Positions 13,471 to 24,379 of a DNA stretch of 64,000 nucleotides are shown in pieces. The stretch is from Amyelois transitella (Eukaryota; Arthropoda; Insecta; Lepidoptera; Pyralidae). The stretch covers positions 7,378,001 to 7,442,000 of the forward strand of contig NC_083535.1 of NCBI RefSeq assembly GCF_032362555.1, given 5' to 3'. The position numbers were made by a program, and so were the translations under genes. Under the pieces are notes generated by a model. The model did not search any database. It was not told where the DNA came from and worked only from the letters and a program-made list of their open reading frames with translations. The stretch's first letter is position 1. Each line of letters starts with the position of its first letter.

Positions 13471-13642
13471 TAGTTAAAAAATATATAAGGCACAATCATA
13501 CATTGTTCTTATTTTTGGTTAATAATTTGATTTAGTTACATAAATTAAATTCTACATTAAAAAAATTCTTAACACAAACATTGTTAGCAAAATAAATTAT
13601 TATTTTTGAGAAATGGCTTAGTGTAAATATATTTATGAAGAT

Positions 13643-16560
13643 TCATGGCATGTTCTTGTATTTAGTAAATAAATTATAGAGCACTCGCAGAGTTGACTTC
13701 AGGTCCAAATTAACAATATCTAAAAAAAAGAACAAATTCGTTAAGGTGACAACATTATAGCGATGGATGACAAATTAAACAATATAAATAAGTTAAACCT
13801 AAATAAAAACCTAATACATTAAGTAAATTTTTAGTTAAAATTTTGATGGAAATGTCTATTTGAAAAAAATTATCTCATCTGTGAATAAGAAAGATATGTA
13901 ACAACTTTTATTAATGTGTATATTAATACTTTTATGTAATGTATATTTTTTTGCACCCACTTATTTGCTTTCAGTAACATTAGATAGGTACACGTATGCA
14001 AATAAGGTAAGATCGAATATGTCATAGTGTAGATTGTTTACCGTTATATTTATTGAGGAAAAGAGTTATTTATAATAGGTATAAAAGATAAAATTACCTT
14101 CAGGTCTTGCTTTTGGCTTAGCAAGACCAACATCTTGCATAAGTTCAAATGCAAATGACACATTGTGGACTTTCTGATCAAAGTTTTGTGGTGTGAGATG
14201 GAAATCATAGAGAGGCACAAAGAAACCTTCGAGTAAGCCCATGAGCAGACAGAGGTAAACACCATCGTGGAATTGGGTGTCCAGATCTGTGACTTCTAAA
14301 TAAACCTTACTGAGATGTTTATTGACGAAAGTTATCAAGGACTGAAACAAAGAAGTAATTCTAAATTATTAAACAGAAATTTGGCTGCAGAGATGTCTTG
14401 CTTGGAGATCTTACAGATGTAGATTCTGTTATTATCTTCATACAGTTTTTTGTCATTATTTGTTACGAGAGGCACATTCTTTATAATAATCATCATCATC
14501 TATGGATATTAATAGAAGACCTTTTCATAAAAAAAGAAATAAGACTAAAGAACAACAGAAAACTCACCTTTTTAACCACCTGTAACTTGTCTGGAGCATG
14601 ATCGAAGAGAGCATCAAAGGCATCCCGTTCACACTTCATTCCGAGGTCATCATAAGAAGTAGTAATGTCTTCCATGTAACTCCTGTAATATTATTCTAAG
14701 TTAATATCAAACCTATTAGAATTAAAACAAACTTTTACATAATTATAAACATGCATTTGTATACCCTCTTTCTTGAAGGGATAGGCAGGACCTACATCTC
14801 TAACTTGGCTCATTTCCTACATAATACTTCTGTAGATGCAAACTTGTCAATTTAGGTTTCAACAAATTAGGTTGCTTGTGCAACCATATACCAAATTTGG
14901 CTATAAGACGCCGTCAAATCTCCAGTTGAGCAAAATTTGTGTTTCACCCCTTTATTTTCACATTTCTATACTGTTTTTGTTACCCCTAAAGCCAACTTCA
15001 AAAGCTACAGTGCAATTCACTTTTAGGTGTAATTACCTGTGTGATAGTTGCATGCCCTGGCTGGGCTCCTTTTTCACTACAACTACAGCAACCCGCACAT
15101 GCTCGGGTAGGCGGATCGGGGCACGGAAATGACGAGCCAAGGCCACCAGTAAGTGTAATATCGACACCACACTCTTGGAGTGAATAGAGTCTACATTCCA
15201 TTTCTGTGCAGGCTTTGTAGATCCAAACAGCACCTATGAAATAAAATTAATGCATTTATTATTGATCTCTTGCACACCAGTGCAGGACATCTCAACACTA
15301 GTAAATACAACAAGTCAAAATGAAATGCTTTTTTAAAACTCCAAATATTAATTCACTCAATTTATACCTTGTTTACAGCTCTTAAGACCACAGCTAATTT
15401 TTGTCTCTGGCCTTCTTCAGATTGGGTAACCTCTGGCACATCAAGTTTTGTTTTTGTCAACTTTTCTAAGAGCTTTTGCAAAACTTGGCCATCATAAAGA
15501 TCCTCTTCAATGTCTTTTACAATAATCCTTTGCATTGCTAGCTCATCATTGATCCAATCTATAAGTACTTGCTTCAATTCTTTAACTTTGGGATCTTCAC
15601 GAGATTTAGGATCAATTATCGCTCTTTCTTCATTTTCCACTGAAATATATATATGAAATAATAGTAAAAAATACTTTAAACCTTATATGTATTTTGATCA
15701 ACCCCAAAAATAAATTATTAAAATTTGTAAATCATATTAAAGTTATCAATTATGTTTGACCATATTATTTGAAAGCATTTTTTTAAGCAGAACTTAAATC
15801 AAGACAATTTAGTTTTACATTCATTCATGTTTTTAATTTAGACAATATGCATTCGTCCACAATTTAGATTTAAGATATCTATATTTGTAAATTGATGTCT
15901 GGTGAAAATGCTGCAGTGTAGTTTGTCCCGCCATTTCTACTCATGTGCTTTGGGAGAGGTAGTACCTAGTTATAATTAGATTTAAGTGATGTGACGTCAA
16001 TAAGTGATACCTTGTATCCAATTTTGAAAATAAATCTATTCTATTCTACAATACATTTAAATGTGGTGTATGTTTATAGAAAACTATCATATTCGTTTGT
16101 TACAATGTTGTTTGCTGAAGAATGACCTCATTTTATGATCTTGAATAATTAATAAAAGAAACTAAACTTTACTTAGTATTTCTTACATGATACAAAACTT
16201 ACAAAGGCTGTATTCCTCTGGTGGGATTTCTGGCGCAGTGGGACTACCAGGCGAATCAATAGCATACTTGCCCTCAGCTTGTACTTCCTGAACTGTGAAA
16301 AATATTCAAGTACATGTATTTTAAGATCTTAACAGTGTCACATTAAAGTAACTAGTTTGTAGGTCACAGGTGAAGTAACGCGATACTTCCCACACAAACA
16401 CGAAACCAAATGGTAAGAAATAGTTACAAATAATTAACACACCTTCCTTTATACGTTTCTTGCGCCCAATAGTGCCAAGTTTATCCCATATTGATTCTTC
16501 TTTCTCCTCTTTCTTGGACAAAACAGGAGTGCGAGGGGATTTAGGGCGTGGTGAAGACAT
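13643..16560 (-). CDS. parvin: Parvin (actopaxin family), complete, 7 exons
   Basis: Minus-strand exons: 16560-16443 (ATG), 16292-16203, 15639-15368, 15233-15037, 14682-14568, 14341-14098 and 13719-13643 (TGA). All junctions are GT-AG and in frame, giving 370 residues, the usual parvin length. Parvins link integrin-linked kinase (with PINCH) and paxillin to actin at adhesion sites, such as muscle attachments in flies. Two calponin-homology domains are visible. The first is at about residues 88-200 (ELKQVLIDWINDEL, DLYDGQVLQKLLEKL). The second is at about 250-365 (LFDHAPDKLQVVKK, LITFVNKHL, DGVYLCLLMGLLEGFFVPL, DLKSTLRVLYNLFTKY). The N terminus (SPRPKSPRTP) is Ser/Pro-rich and basic, as in other parvins. 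The gene faces away from the LITAF gene; about 0.9 kb separates the two start codons. Confidence 0.97.
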
Positions 16561-17466
16561 CTTTTAGTAGAGCTACAGGAAAATAAACCAACATGAATGA
16601 ATCATCTAAACATCGCATACAAGTATTTAGATGGTATTTTGTATGAAAATATAACCTGACGCAATGCCTTATCACCAAAAACTACCACCTTCTTCAAAAT
16701 TTTTGCGTTATACTAAAATTGCCTAGAAAAACCAAACCAATTAAAAATTCCTATGAAACCATTGTAGACTGGCCTTCATTTCCTTCGAGTTACGATTCGA
16801 CGATCCCGTTGACTTTGACAGTTAAAATGACAGATTGTTTTCTTATTTGAATTTTTTACTACATCACAAAGAAAAATGGTCAAGTTCAGAATTTTGTACC
16901 TATATTTTTGGTGTATTTTTACAAAAACTGGTTTGCCTACGCACAGCATTAGAAGCAGATGTTCAGCTTTTCATCCGTAGCATAGTTTTAATATTTTTTT
17001 GTAGTCCGTTTGATCTTTGATTTTTTTTTTATCGATATCGGTAGAACTACACTAGGTTATAATGCCAACATAATCATAGTTAAACAGAAGGTCAACCAAC
17101 TAGAATATAATTATTACAGGTACCTATTTACTTACAAGAAAAAAAAAGCAAAGCAGTTTTAATTGTCAAAAAATTTAGTATTTGAATTCTTATGTAGCAA
17201 ATTTGAATCCATTCTCAACAAAACCATTATTACATAGAGTATTTTTTCATACTTATGGCATTCAAGAATTTGTGTGAAATAAACTACCTGAAGATTGATT
17301 CACTGACGGTGACGTGAGACGTGCGGTTGACCATCTGTGTTATTGGTGGAATCATTCCTAAAAATAGCTTCAAGATTGTATTGCATCACTGATTTGTGGT
17401 TACTTTGTTGCACTTGGTATCGAGTTTGTGTTAATTTAAAAATATTGTTCATCTTGCTATTGAGAA

Positions 17467-18645
17467 ATGGAAAAAAATGGAAATCCACCCCCATACCAAT
17501 GGGGCATAAGCCACACAGTCCAACCGCCACCAGCAGCTCCTCCAAGCTACTCCCAAGCTGTAGGTGGAGTCGGACCCTCTAGTCCATACACGCCACAGTA
17601 TCCTCCTTGTAAGTATCTTTTTTCTTAACCCATTCTAAATGAATTACTATTTATATATATTTGTATTTATTTAACAAACTACCTTGAACTACTTTCTTCA
17701 ATGATGATATATTTATGAATTGGTTTACTAACTCTTGCCCACTTCTCTTAAAAGAACATACAGTGTATAGAGAAGTTCTCTATACACTGTATGTTCTTTT
17801 ATGACATAGCTTTTACAATAGTCATATGAATAAGCTGGGCATTGTCAGGCTTTATCAAAGAATACAAATATTAAACTTAAATTATATTTTTTATAATTGG
17901 AAATCTAGAGTTTTGATTTATCATGTTGCCAGAAAAAAATTTACATGTATAGGTAGCACTCAGGATACATAAATATTGTTTGATTCATTTTGTATTTGAT
18001 AAATTTTCTAGTACAAGTTGACAGATATTATTATTTAGTTATTTACCTGTTTTTAGCTGCTGGTCCTGCAATAGTGACTACAGTGGTACCTGTAGGCCCA
18101 CATCCCACTCATATGATATGCCCCAGTTGTCATGCTGAAATAGACTCTGACACTCAGACCAAGCCAGGTCTTATTGCCTACATTTCAGGAGCTATTATAT
18201 GTCTACTAGGGTGAGTAGAATGAAGTAGCAATATCACTGAAGTGGTCTTTATTTATTGCATCAAAGTTCATAATGTATATTAGGTTAACTATGTAGCATA
18301 GGCATATCTAGATCTCTTTACTATAGTAAAAAAAAACATAACCATTGTACAAAGTTATGGTTTGTCCGCCTTTGTCTTTATAAAAGTTCTTTGAAGTTTC
18401 ATCCAAACCGTCCAAACTTTCTGCAAATCCAAGCTTTCATACTCTGCTAAAATGTTGCAGGAAAAACTTAAATGCAACGAATCACCAAGTGATTAATTTG
18501 TCATATTTAAGGATATACATATTAATGTATTTTATACAGGTGTTTCTGTGGTTGCTGCCTCATTCCCTGCTGCATAGACAGTTGCATGGATGTCCATCAC
18601 AAATGTCCCCACTGTGGGACATATTTAGGACGCTATCGACGATGA
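17467..18645 (+). CDS. LITAF-domain (CX zinc-binding) endosomal membrane protein, complete, 3 exons
   Basis: Exons 17467-17608, 18057-18210 and 18540-18645 (TGA) encode 133 residues. The N-terminal 65 residues are Pro/Tyr/Ser-rich and hold PPPY (about residues 7-10), a motif that recruits WW domains of NEDD4-type ubiquitin ligases. The LITAF domain follows: ICPSC (Cys69, Cys72), a hydrophobic Cys-rich stretch at about 85-111 (LIAYISGAIICLLG, FCGCCLIPCC), then CPHC (Cys121, Cys124) and LGRYRR. In this family the two half-knuckles form one zinc site on the cytosolic face while the middle inserts into the membrane as a hairpin. Known members act at late endosomes and lysosomes. Intron 1 contains a perfect 51-bp palindrome. 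Lepidopteran genomes usually hold several LITAF paralogues, so I give no specific symbol. Confidence 0.95.
17750..17800. repeat. Perfect palindrome, 25-nt arms with a 1-nt centre
   Basis: The arm AAAAGAACATACAGTGTATA plus GAGAA (17750-17774) is followed by one G and its exact reverse complement (17776-17800). It lies in intron 1 of the LITAF-domain gene. Confidence 0.95.
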
Positions 18646-19040
18646 ATACACCCATTACAATCAACATATTTCTTAATAGGTTTTGTGCAGCTTATGTAAC
18701 AGTTTAAGAATTTAATATTATTATTCTTGCTTGCCTTGATATCTCTAACTTGTTTCAAAAACTGTTTCACAACAGGTCTTCCACATTTTGTCACAAGTAT
18801 ATATTTTATGGATAATATGTGACCAGAAGTAGTAAAAATATCATGAGGTTGGAGCTAATTTTATACATTAATCCTTTTGCTATGAAGTAAAACTGAATAT
18901 AATGACTACAAATCATTATGAAGCAAATATATTCCTATAATGAAAATCAGTTTTAATAAGAATCAGACCAGATTTTTAGAACAATATACTTAACATAAGA
19001 ATTTCATATGATATATAAATAAATTGCAGAAATAAAGCTG
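18646..19040 (+). other. 3' UTR of the LITAF-domain gene
   Basis: AT-rich non-coding sequence after the stop. AATAAA at 19031-19036 is the first well-placed polyadenylation signal; another lies near 19834. Where the transcript really ends cannot be read from sequence alone. Confidence 0.4.
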
Positions 19041-21320
19041 TTACCAGTTCCATAAGTGTTGTGTCCAATAATGATTGTTGTGTGTCTGCGTGTAATTCAA
19101 TGTATTAATCTTTTCATTGATATTAATTTAAAGTAACATTTTTTAATATGATATTATAGCTAATAAGCTAGCTAGTTGGGTGAAATCTTATAATAATTTG
19201 TGTATTAATTATTTAGGTGTAAGTATTTAAAAATGTATTTAACAAGTAGATGAATTTAAATATCTGATAATTTAAATGTGTTCAAACTATTGTTCTTCTA
19301 CTCTTGTTATAAGAAATATCCAATTAATTATTAAGTTATTTATTATCACATGTCAAACCAGTGTTAAATGATTTGTGGTAAAATAATTTGTGCTTCACTC
19401 TTGCATATTTAATTATTTTGGAATAATTTGTAAAAAAATATACTAGCTCTGCTGTTTAAGAGATCATTATTATTGTGTTTATATTTGTACATTAATTTAT
19501 GACATACTTATCAGTTCTTAGACCAAATGGCATATCTACGAGTATCCTAATAATTTTATTGAAATGCTTTTGTAAGAAGTAGCTGTATGTAACAAAACAA
19601 TTAAATCTGTTGTTAAGGTAGGTAAGTAATGTTCATTTGTTATGAGCATTTCATAGAAAATCACAAAATTCGAATCTCTGACTATATTAGTCTAAAAAAT
19701 CCTGGATGCCTTTTCATTATTGATATTATATAGGTATATTGATCTGACAACTAATACATACCTTTGCTTACTTTTAAATTTAGTATTTTAGTTTGACTTT
19801 AATACCACTTTTAATTTGGAAAAAGTACAATTTAATAAACTGAATTACTAAAATGAAGGTCTATTAGATCTTATATAGCAATAACAATGCTGATGTCTAT
19901 AAACCTATCTATCACGACTTAACAGGTAGTTTGATTGGTATCAATTTATTCCATCTTATAGAGGTGGTTATCTTTGCTTATCTTGGAGCCCACATTTTTA
20001 TTACCAGGCCTATACCTACTACATTTTGCTAAGTATATACTTAAACATATCTACCTCCAGTCTATGAAACCGAAACACTTTATTGTTATCCTAGTGACGT
20101 TAAGAACACCAGTTTGCAAATTGCTTCTTGTAATTTTATTATGCGTTATAATAATGGGAGCATTACATTATTTTATATGTTTCAAGCAAAAGAGGGTCCG
20201 GTTCCAGTTGACAGATTGGACTCTGTTTACGTGAAACGAAACAATAAGTACACAATATTGTACATAATTTATTTTAGATATTTATTGTTATTATAAATGT
20301 TTAGATGTATCTTACATTATATTAATATAATATATATACTCAATGAAAATTAAATGTATTTTCTGGTACTATACATACCTATTACCGAGGTAAGATGATG
20401 ACCAGTGGTTTCTTTTTCATTTCTTTTAATGAAGTAGGTTTTAGATTATTAACTTCCTAATTTTAAGACTGTGACACCCCATAGGTACCTATATCATTTT
20501 GAAAAAAAATTTCGGTCTAATACTGATAAAATTAAAAAAGTTGACCAAAATGTTCTATAGCTTTAACAAGATACTCGAAATTACAAATACAAAAGTTTCA
20601 AAGTATCAAATAAAATATGTAGGTACTTAATTCAATATGAGATCAGTACCTACCTATGTAGGTCTGGCACCTCCAATATATTGTTAAAGGTACCATGAAC
20701 ATAAAACTTAAATTTTAAAAATTAAAGCTAACAACTGATCAGCTTATTAACATTACACCACAACTTGGCATTACCCTTTTGCTTATTAAAAGATTAAAAA
20801 AATATATGAGTATTTGGAGGAATCAGAAACCACCACAGAACAAATGTGTTTCATCGATGAACGCTTCGACGAAAAATTTTTCGTCATTAGGCGATCATTC
20901 AAAGAGAAGTATTGAATCTGAATGTTCTGTGGTCCAATCGCCGGATCGCCCTGTGACGTAAAGTTATGTCGTCGAATCGTTCATAGGTCAAGGTCAACTC
21001 CCGAGTCCGAGACTAGTCTCGAACGCCTTGGAAATAATATTTATTTTTTTATATCATATAAATATATTTTCAAATTTAGATTTCAAGGATTGAGAAGACC
21101 CCTACTTTCTCTCATCTTAAGAATTTAAGTAAAAGTATAACAAATATCTTCTCCTATGCAGCGCCAAAGTTGTGAAGGTTTTACGATATCTCGGGTTTTT
21201 AATTCAATTGTGAATAAACTTATGTAATATTCTTACTCCGTATTTGTTATTTTTTTTACACCCGTCCAAAGAATTTACACCATTTATCTATCATTCCCGA
21301 CGTGTACCTATTCATTTATA
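19041..21320. other. Mostly gene-free AT-rich stretch
   Basis: No complete gene was found. Short open frames near 19.97-20.30 kb overlap in two frames and have no start or splice support. One candidate exon at 20793-20915 is listed separately. Confidence 0.5.
20793..20915 (+). other. Candidate orphan terminal exon (40 residues)
   Basis: Directly after an AAAAG acceptor-like site, 40 codons run open to TGA. They encode an acidic/basic peptide (YEYLEESETTTEQMCFIDER, FDEKFFVIRRSFKEKY) with a protein-like composition. No partner exon was recognised and no family is known to me. A second frame over the same bases is also open, which weakens the case. Confidence 0.2.
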
Positions 21321-21372
21321 CATTTACGAGGGTCAAACTGAAAATTTTTAGAAAATCAAAAACTGAGCATTC

Positions 21373-21575
21373 TACTATCCTACTACTATTATAAAGGCGA
21401 AAGTTTGTATGGATGTTTGTTACTCTTTCACGCAAAAACTACTGAACCGATTACCATGAAATTTGGTATGTAGGTAGCTGAAGACCCAGAATAACACATA
21501 GGCTACTTTTTATCCCAGAGTTCCCGCGGGATTGATAGGGTTTCCATGCGGACGAAGTCGCGGGCGGCCTCTAGT
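21373..21575 (-). repeat. Lepidopteran 'CCCGCGACTTCGTCCGC' repeat (Helitron/Lep1-like), inside the mariner
   Basis: On the minus strand it runs from ACTAGAGGCCGCCCGCGACT through TATCCCGCGGGAACTC-like and ACCGATT/CAGTAGTTTTTGCGTGAAAG blocks to TTTATAATAGTAGTAGGA. I recognise this layout as a common non-autonomous, Helitron-like family in Lepidoptera. Assignment is from memory of the motif, not a search. Confidence 0.6.
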
Positions 21576-21592
21576 GTATAATATTTGTTTTA

Positions 21593-22653
21593 TTATATCC
21601 TTTCAAAATAGTGTCCTTTTACGTCAGTACATCGCTGCATCCGATGGAACCATTGGGAGAAGCACCTTGCCCACTCTTCCTTAGGTGTCTCTTCGACGGC
21701 CCTTTCAAACGCAGCGACTGCTTCCTCACCGTTCACAAAACGTTTACCGCGAAGTTTTTCTTTTATCTTGGGGAATAAATAGAAATCACAAGGTGTAAGG
21801 TCGGGGCTGTATGGCGGGTAACCCAGTAATTCCACATTTGATGTCTCTAAAAAGTCGATGGTTCGCCTGGCGGTGTGCAGTGCACCGAGGCGTTGTCGTG
21901 ACGAATGAGGATTCTGCTGCGAGGTCGTTTCTCCCGAACTTTTTCAAAGACAAGTGGCAAACAAATATTGGTGTACCACTCTGCATTAACTGTTTTTTGA
22001 TCCTCTAAAACAATTGTTGGTCTGTTCTTCCGAAGAACGAAGCCACCATCTTTTTTCCCACACTTCGACCTCTCTTCACTTTTGTGGGCAACTCCTTGAA
22101 CGGAAACACCCACTGGGCAGACTGCCTTTTAGTTTCTGGATCATTACAATAAATCCAGCTTTCGTCACCTGTACTTAAGTATGTCGAATACGGCATTTGA
22201 GTCACCTCCGTAAAATTTTTCCATCATATCACGGCACCAATTAACACGACGGAGTTTTTGGGCCTCAGTCAAATTATGGGGTACCGGCACCGGGCACAAA
22301 GCTTCCTGACCTCTAAATGTTCATGGAGGATTTTATGGATTTGGCTCATACCAATGCCTAGACTTGTCCGAATCTGCTGATAGGTAACTTTTGTCAGCCT
22401 CTATCATACGCCGCACAACACTGATGTTTTCTTCAGTCGTCGCCGTAAAAGGGCGTCCCTCACGCAGATCATCGGTGAAATTAGACCGACCACGCTTAAA
22501 TTCATTGAACCAGTTGTAAACAGTGGCACGAGATGGGGGCTGGGGCTTCATTATGAAAGGCCAATCGAATCGAAGTCTATTGTAACTTTCTTGTTGAGTT
22601 AACTTACACCAAAAGTCATAAAAAATCATTGCGCGAAAATTTTCTCGCGTTAA
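21593..22653 (-). pseudogene. Mariner transposase, broken by frameshifts
   Basis: Read on the minus strand, the fragments keep mariner order. There is a helix-turn-helix N terminus (ATVYNWFNEFKRGRSNFTDD, LREGRP), then TGDESWIYCNDP with the first catalytic Asp, HDNASVHC with the second, and YSPDLTPCDFYLF with the third. They lie in different reading frames. Apparent breaks are near 22395 (A-run), 22285 (a CCGGTGCCGGTA duplication), 22175 and 21880. The last 80 codons to the stop at 21593 are intact. The likely original start is the ATG at 22651-22653. At least four breaks make it non-functional. Confidence 0.88.
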
Positions 22654-23189
22654 ATTCATATTTTTGGCACGAATTATTTTCACTTTGCCGCCAAATTGCA
22701 GAAATAATGACAATTGAATGACATTTTTACTCATTATTATTGCTAAAGAGTTCCATTTTTTAAATCCGAATTCATTTTTTTATTATATAAATAACAAATG
22801 GCCAGTTCTAAAAACTTTCAGTGTCGCCCTCGTAGGTACGAGACAAATAGAAAACTTTTGGCGTGTTTTTCTTGACTCAAGCAACGCATTGGGGCAGCAG
22901 TACGTCGCCATTGTGGTTCAAGTTATATTCTGGATTTATCTCATGTATGGATAAGCACCATGTTATTCGACCTATCACAATCTTTAACCCTAGTTTGATT
23001 ACTAGTTTTTCTGTATAGCTTTGCAAGATTTGCCAGCCATTAGTATACAGCTCGCGCAGATCTCCTCACTTCATAAATCCAGCAGTCTCTGTTTTGGTAC
23101 AGGTACGACAAGTGGGATAGACCGAACTTTACTTCTTTGGAAAGTTTAGTATCCCGATGTTTTACTTAGGTAAATACTTTCTCATCTTC

Positions 23190-23590
23190 TCCTGGCGTTA
23201 ATTCCGATAACATCCCAATCTTTCTGGAGAGAAGCCCGGGGTGCAACGTTTGGCCATGATCGTGGATTGGGTAAACCAGTGTAGCGGGAGCGATGATTCG
23301 GCTCGACCGCCACCAAAGGGAAGATCTTCCACCAGGCTAGGTGTTATGCCTGGGGAACCGCGGCTCCAACGATGTTGTGTCGGAGGTTGTAGATAGCTCC
23401 AATCCATGAAATCTTTGAAATCGCGATTTGGATTCTTCGCTGCTATTGGCTGAGCGCGTCAATTTCTTCGCGATGATAGACAGTTGTCGTGTGATTGGAT
23501 GTTGTGACGAGTGGCGTAGAGATGTCGCCACACCAGGATTACCTACATGAACTGCCATCTGACCTCGCAACGCTTTTATAGAAACTTAAA
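23190..23590 (-). repeat. SINE interrupted by a solo LTR-like insertion
   Basis: The outer parts (GAGGTCAGATGGCAGTTCAT, ACCCAATCCACGATC, GCACCCCGGGCTTCTCTCC on minus) resemble the tails of the SINEs at 28.3 and 58.1 kb. The homology is cut at 23280 and resumes at 23533. Confidence 0.55.
23280..23532. mobile_element. Probable solo LTR, 253 bp
   Basis: It begins TGTAGCGGGAGCGATG and ends GATGTCGCCACA, giving the TG...CA ends expected of a long terminal repeat. The 4-bp CCAG on each side (23276-23279 and 23533-23536) looks like a target-site duplication, as seen with Ty3/gypsy-type elements. No internal retroelement sequence is attached, and its left end recurs at 4022-4066. Confidence 0.55.
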
Positions 23591-24379
23591 CCCTATTGGA
23601 GTTCCTCTGCTTGCTCATTATAACGTAGTTAGGTACTTCTTACCGATTACATTCACAACTGTTGACTTTAAAGCTCCAAGTACGAGCTAAAGATACGGTA
23701 AAACGACATTAGGTACCTACGTTATCAACCACGTTTGTTCCGGTGTCAAATATAAGCGACTGCCGTCTGGTCTCTATGACTATATTTTGAACGATGCTGG
23801 CCCATGCTCTTAACCCTTGACCACCGTGGAAATTTCCACTAAGTACTTTTATCCAAGTCCAATTTTATCAAAATCTGCTCTGTATTTGTAGAATTATTAA
23901 GTTTTATTTTCACTAGGTGGGAAGTAAGTAGATATTTGCCTAGAAAAAAGCTATACCTACACTAGTAAGTCTTTGTATAATGTCATTCTCTACGTATCTA
24001 ATCAAGTGGTAGATTTTATAACACATGGGACAATTAATATCGGATTCTCAATTTGATCATTAAGCCATCTAGCACAAAATGGCGTTTAAGTCTCTGTAGC
24101 CTCTGTCTACCCCGTAAGGGAAAAGTGAGAATAAAGTACATACTTTTTGGCCTTATTATCTTAAATCTCAAGCCGACAAACATATTAAAAAAGACTGGTT
24201 GGTAGGTACAAGTACACATGACAGCTGTCAAAAAAAATATTCCGCTCGTGCAACTTCAAGTCATTACCCGCCCGATGATAGTGATTGGTTGATTGGAAGC
24301 ACATTGAAAATTCAACTGAGGAGAAATTCTTTATTTATAGATAATTTACAATTTGATGAATTAAAAACCATCAAGAAAA

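Larger units (their letters stand above)
21327..22832 (-). mobile_element. Inactive mariner-family DNA transposon
   Basis: The ends CGAGGGTCAAACTGAAAATT (21327 on) and, reverse-complemented, CGAGGGCGACACTGAAAGTT (ending 22832) form terminal inverted repeats. TA dinucleotides flank both sides (21325-21326 and 22833-22834), the signature of Tc1/mariner insertion. The transposase remnant lies between on the minus strand. A second, unrelated repeat sits at 21373-21575, between the left end and the transposase stop. Confidence 0.88.

Noticed and set aside
19974-20296. Two overlapping frames with transmembrane-like stretches
   Set aside because: Hydrophobicity follows from T-rich sequence; two frames are open together and no partner exon was seen.
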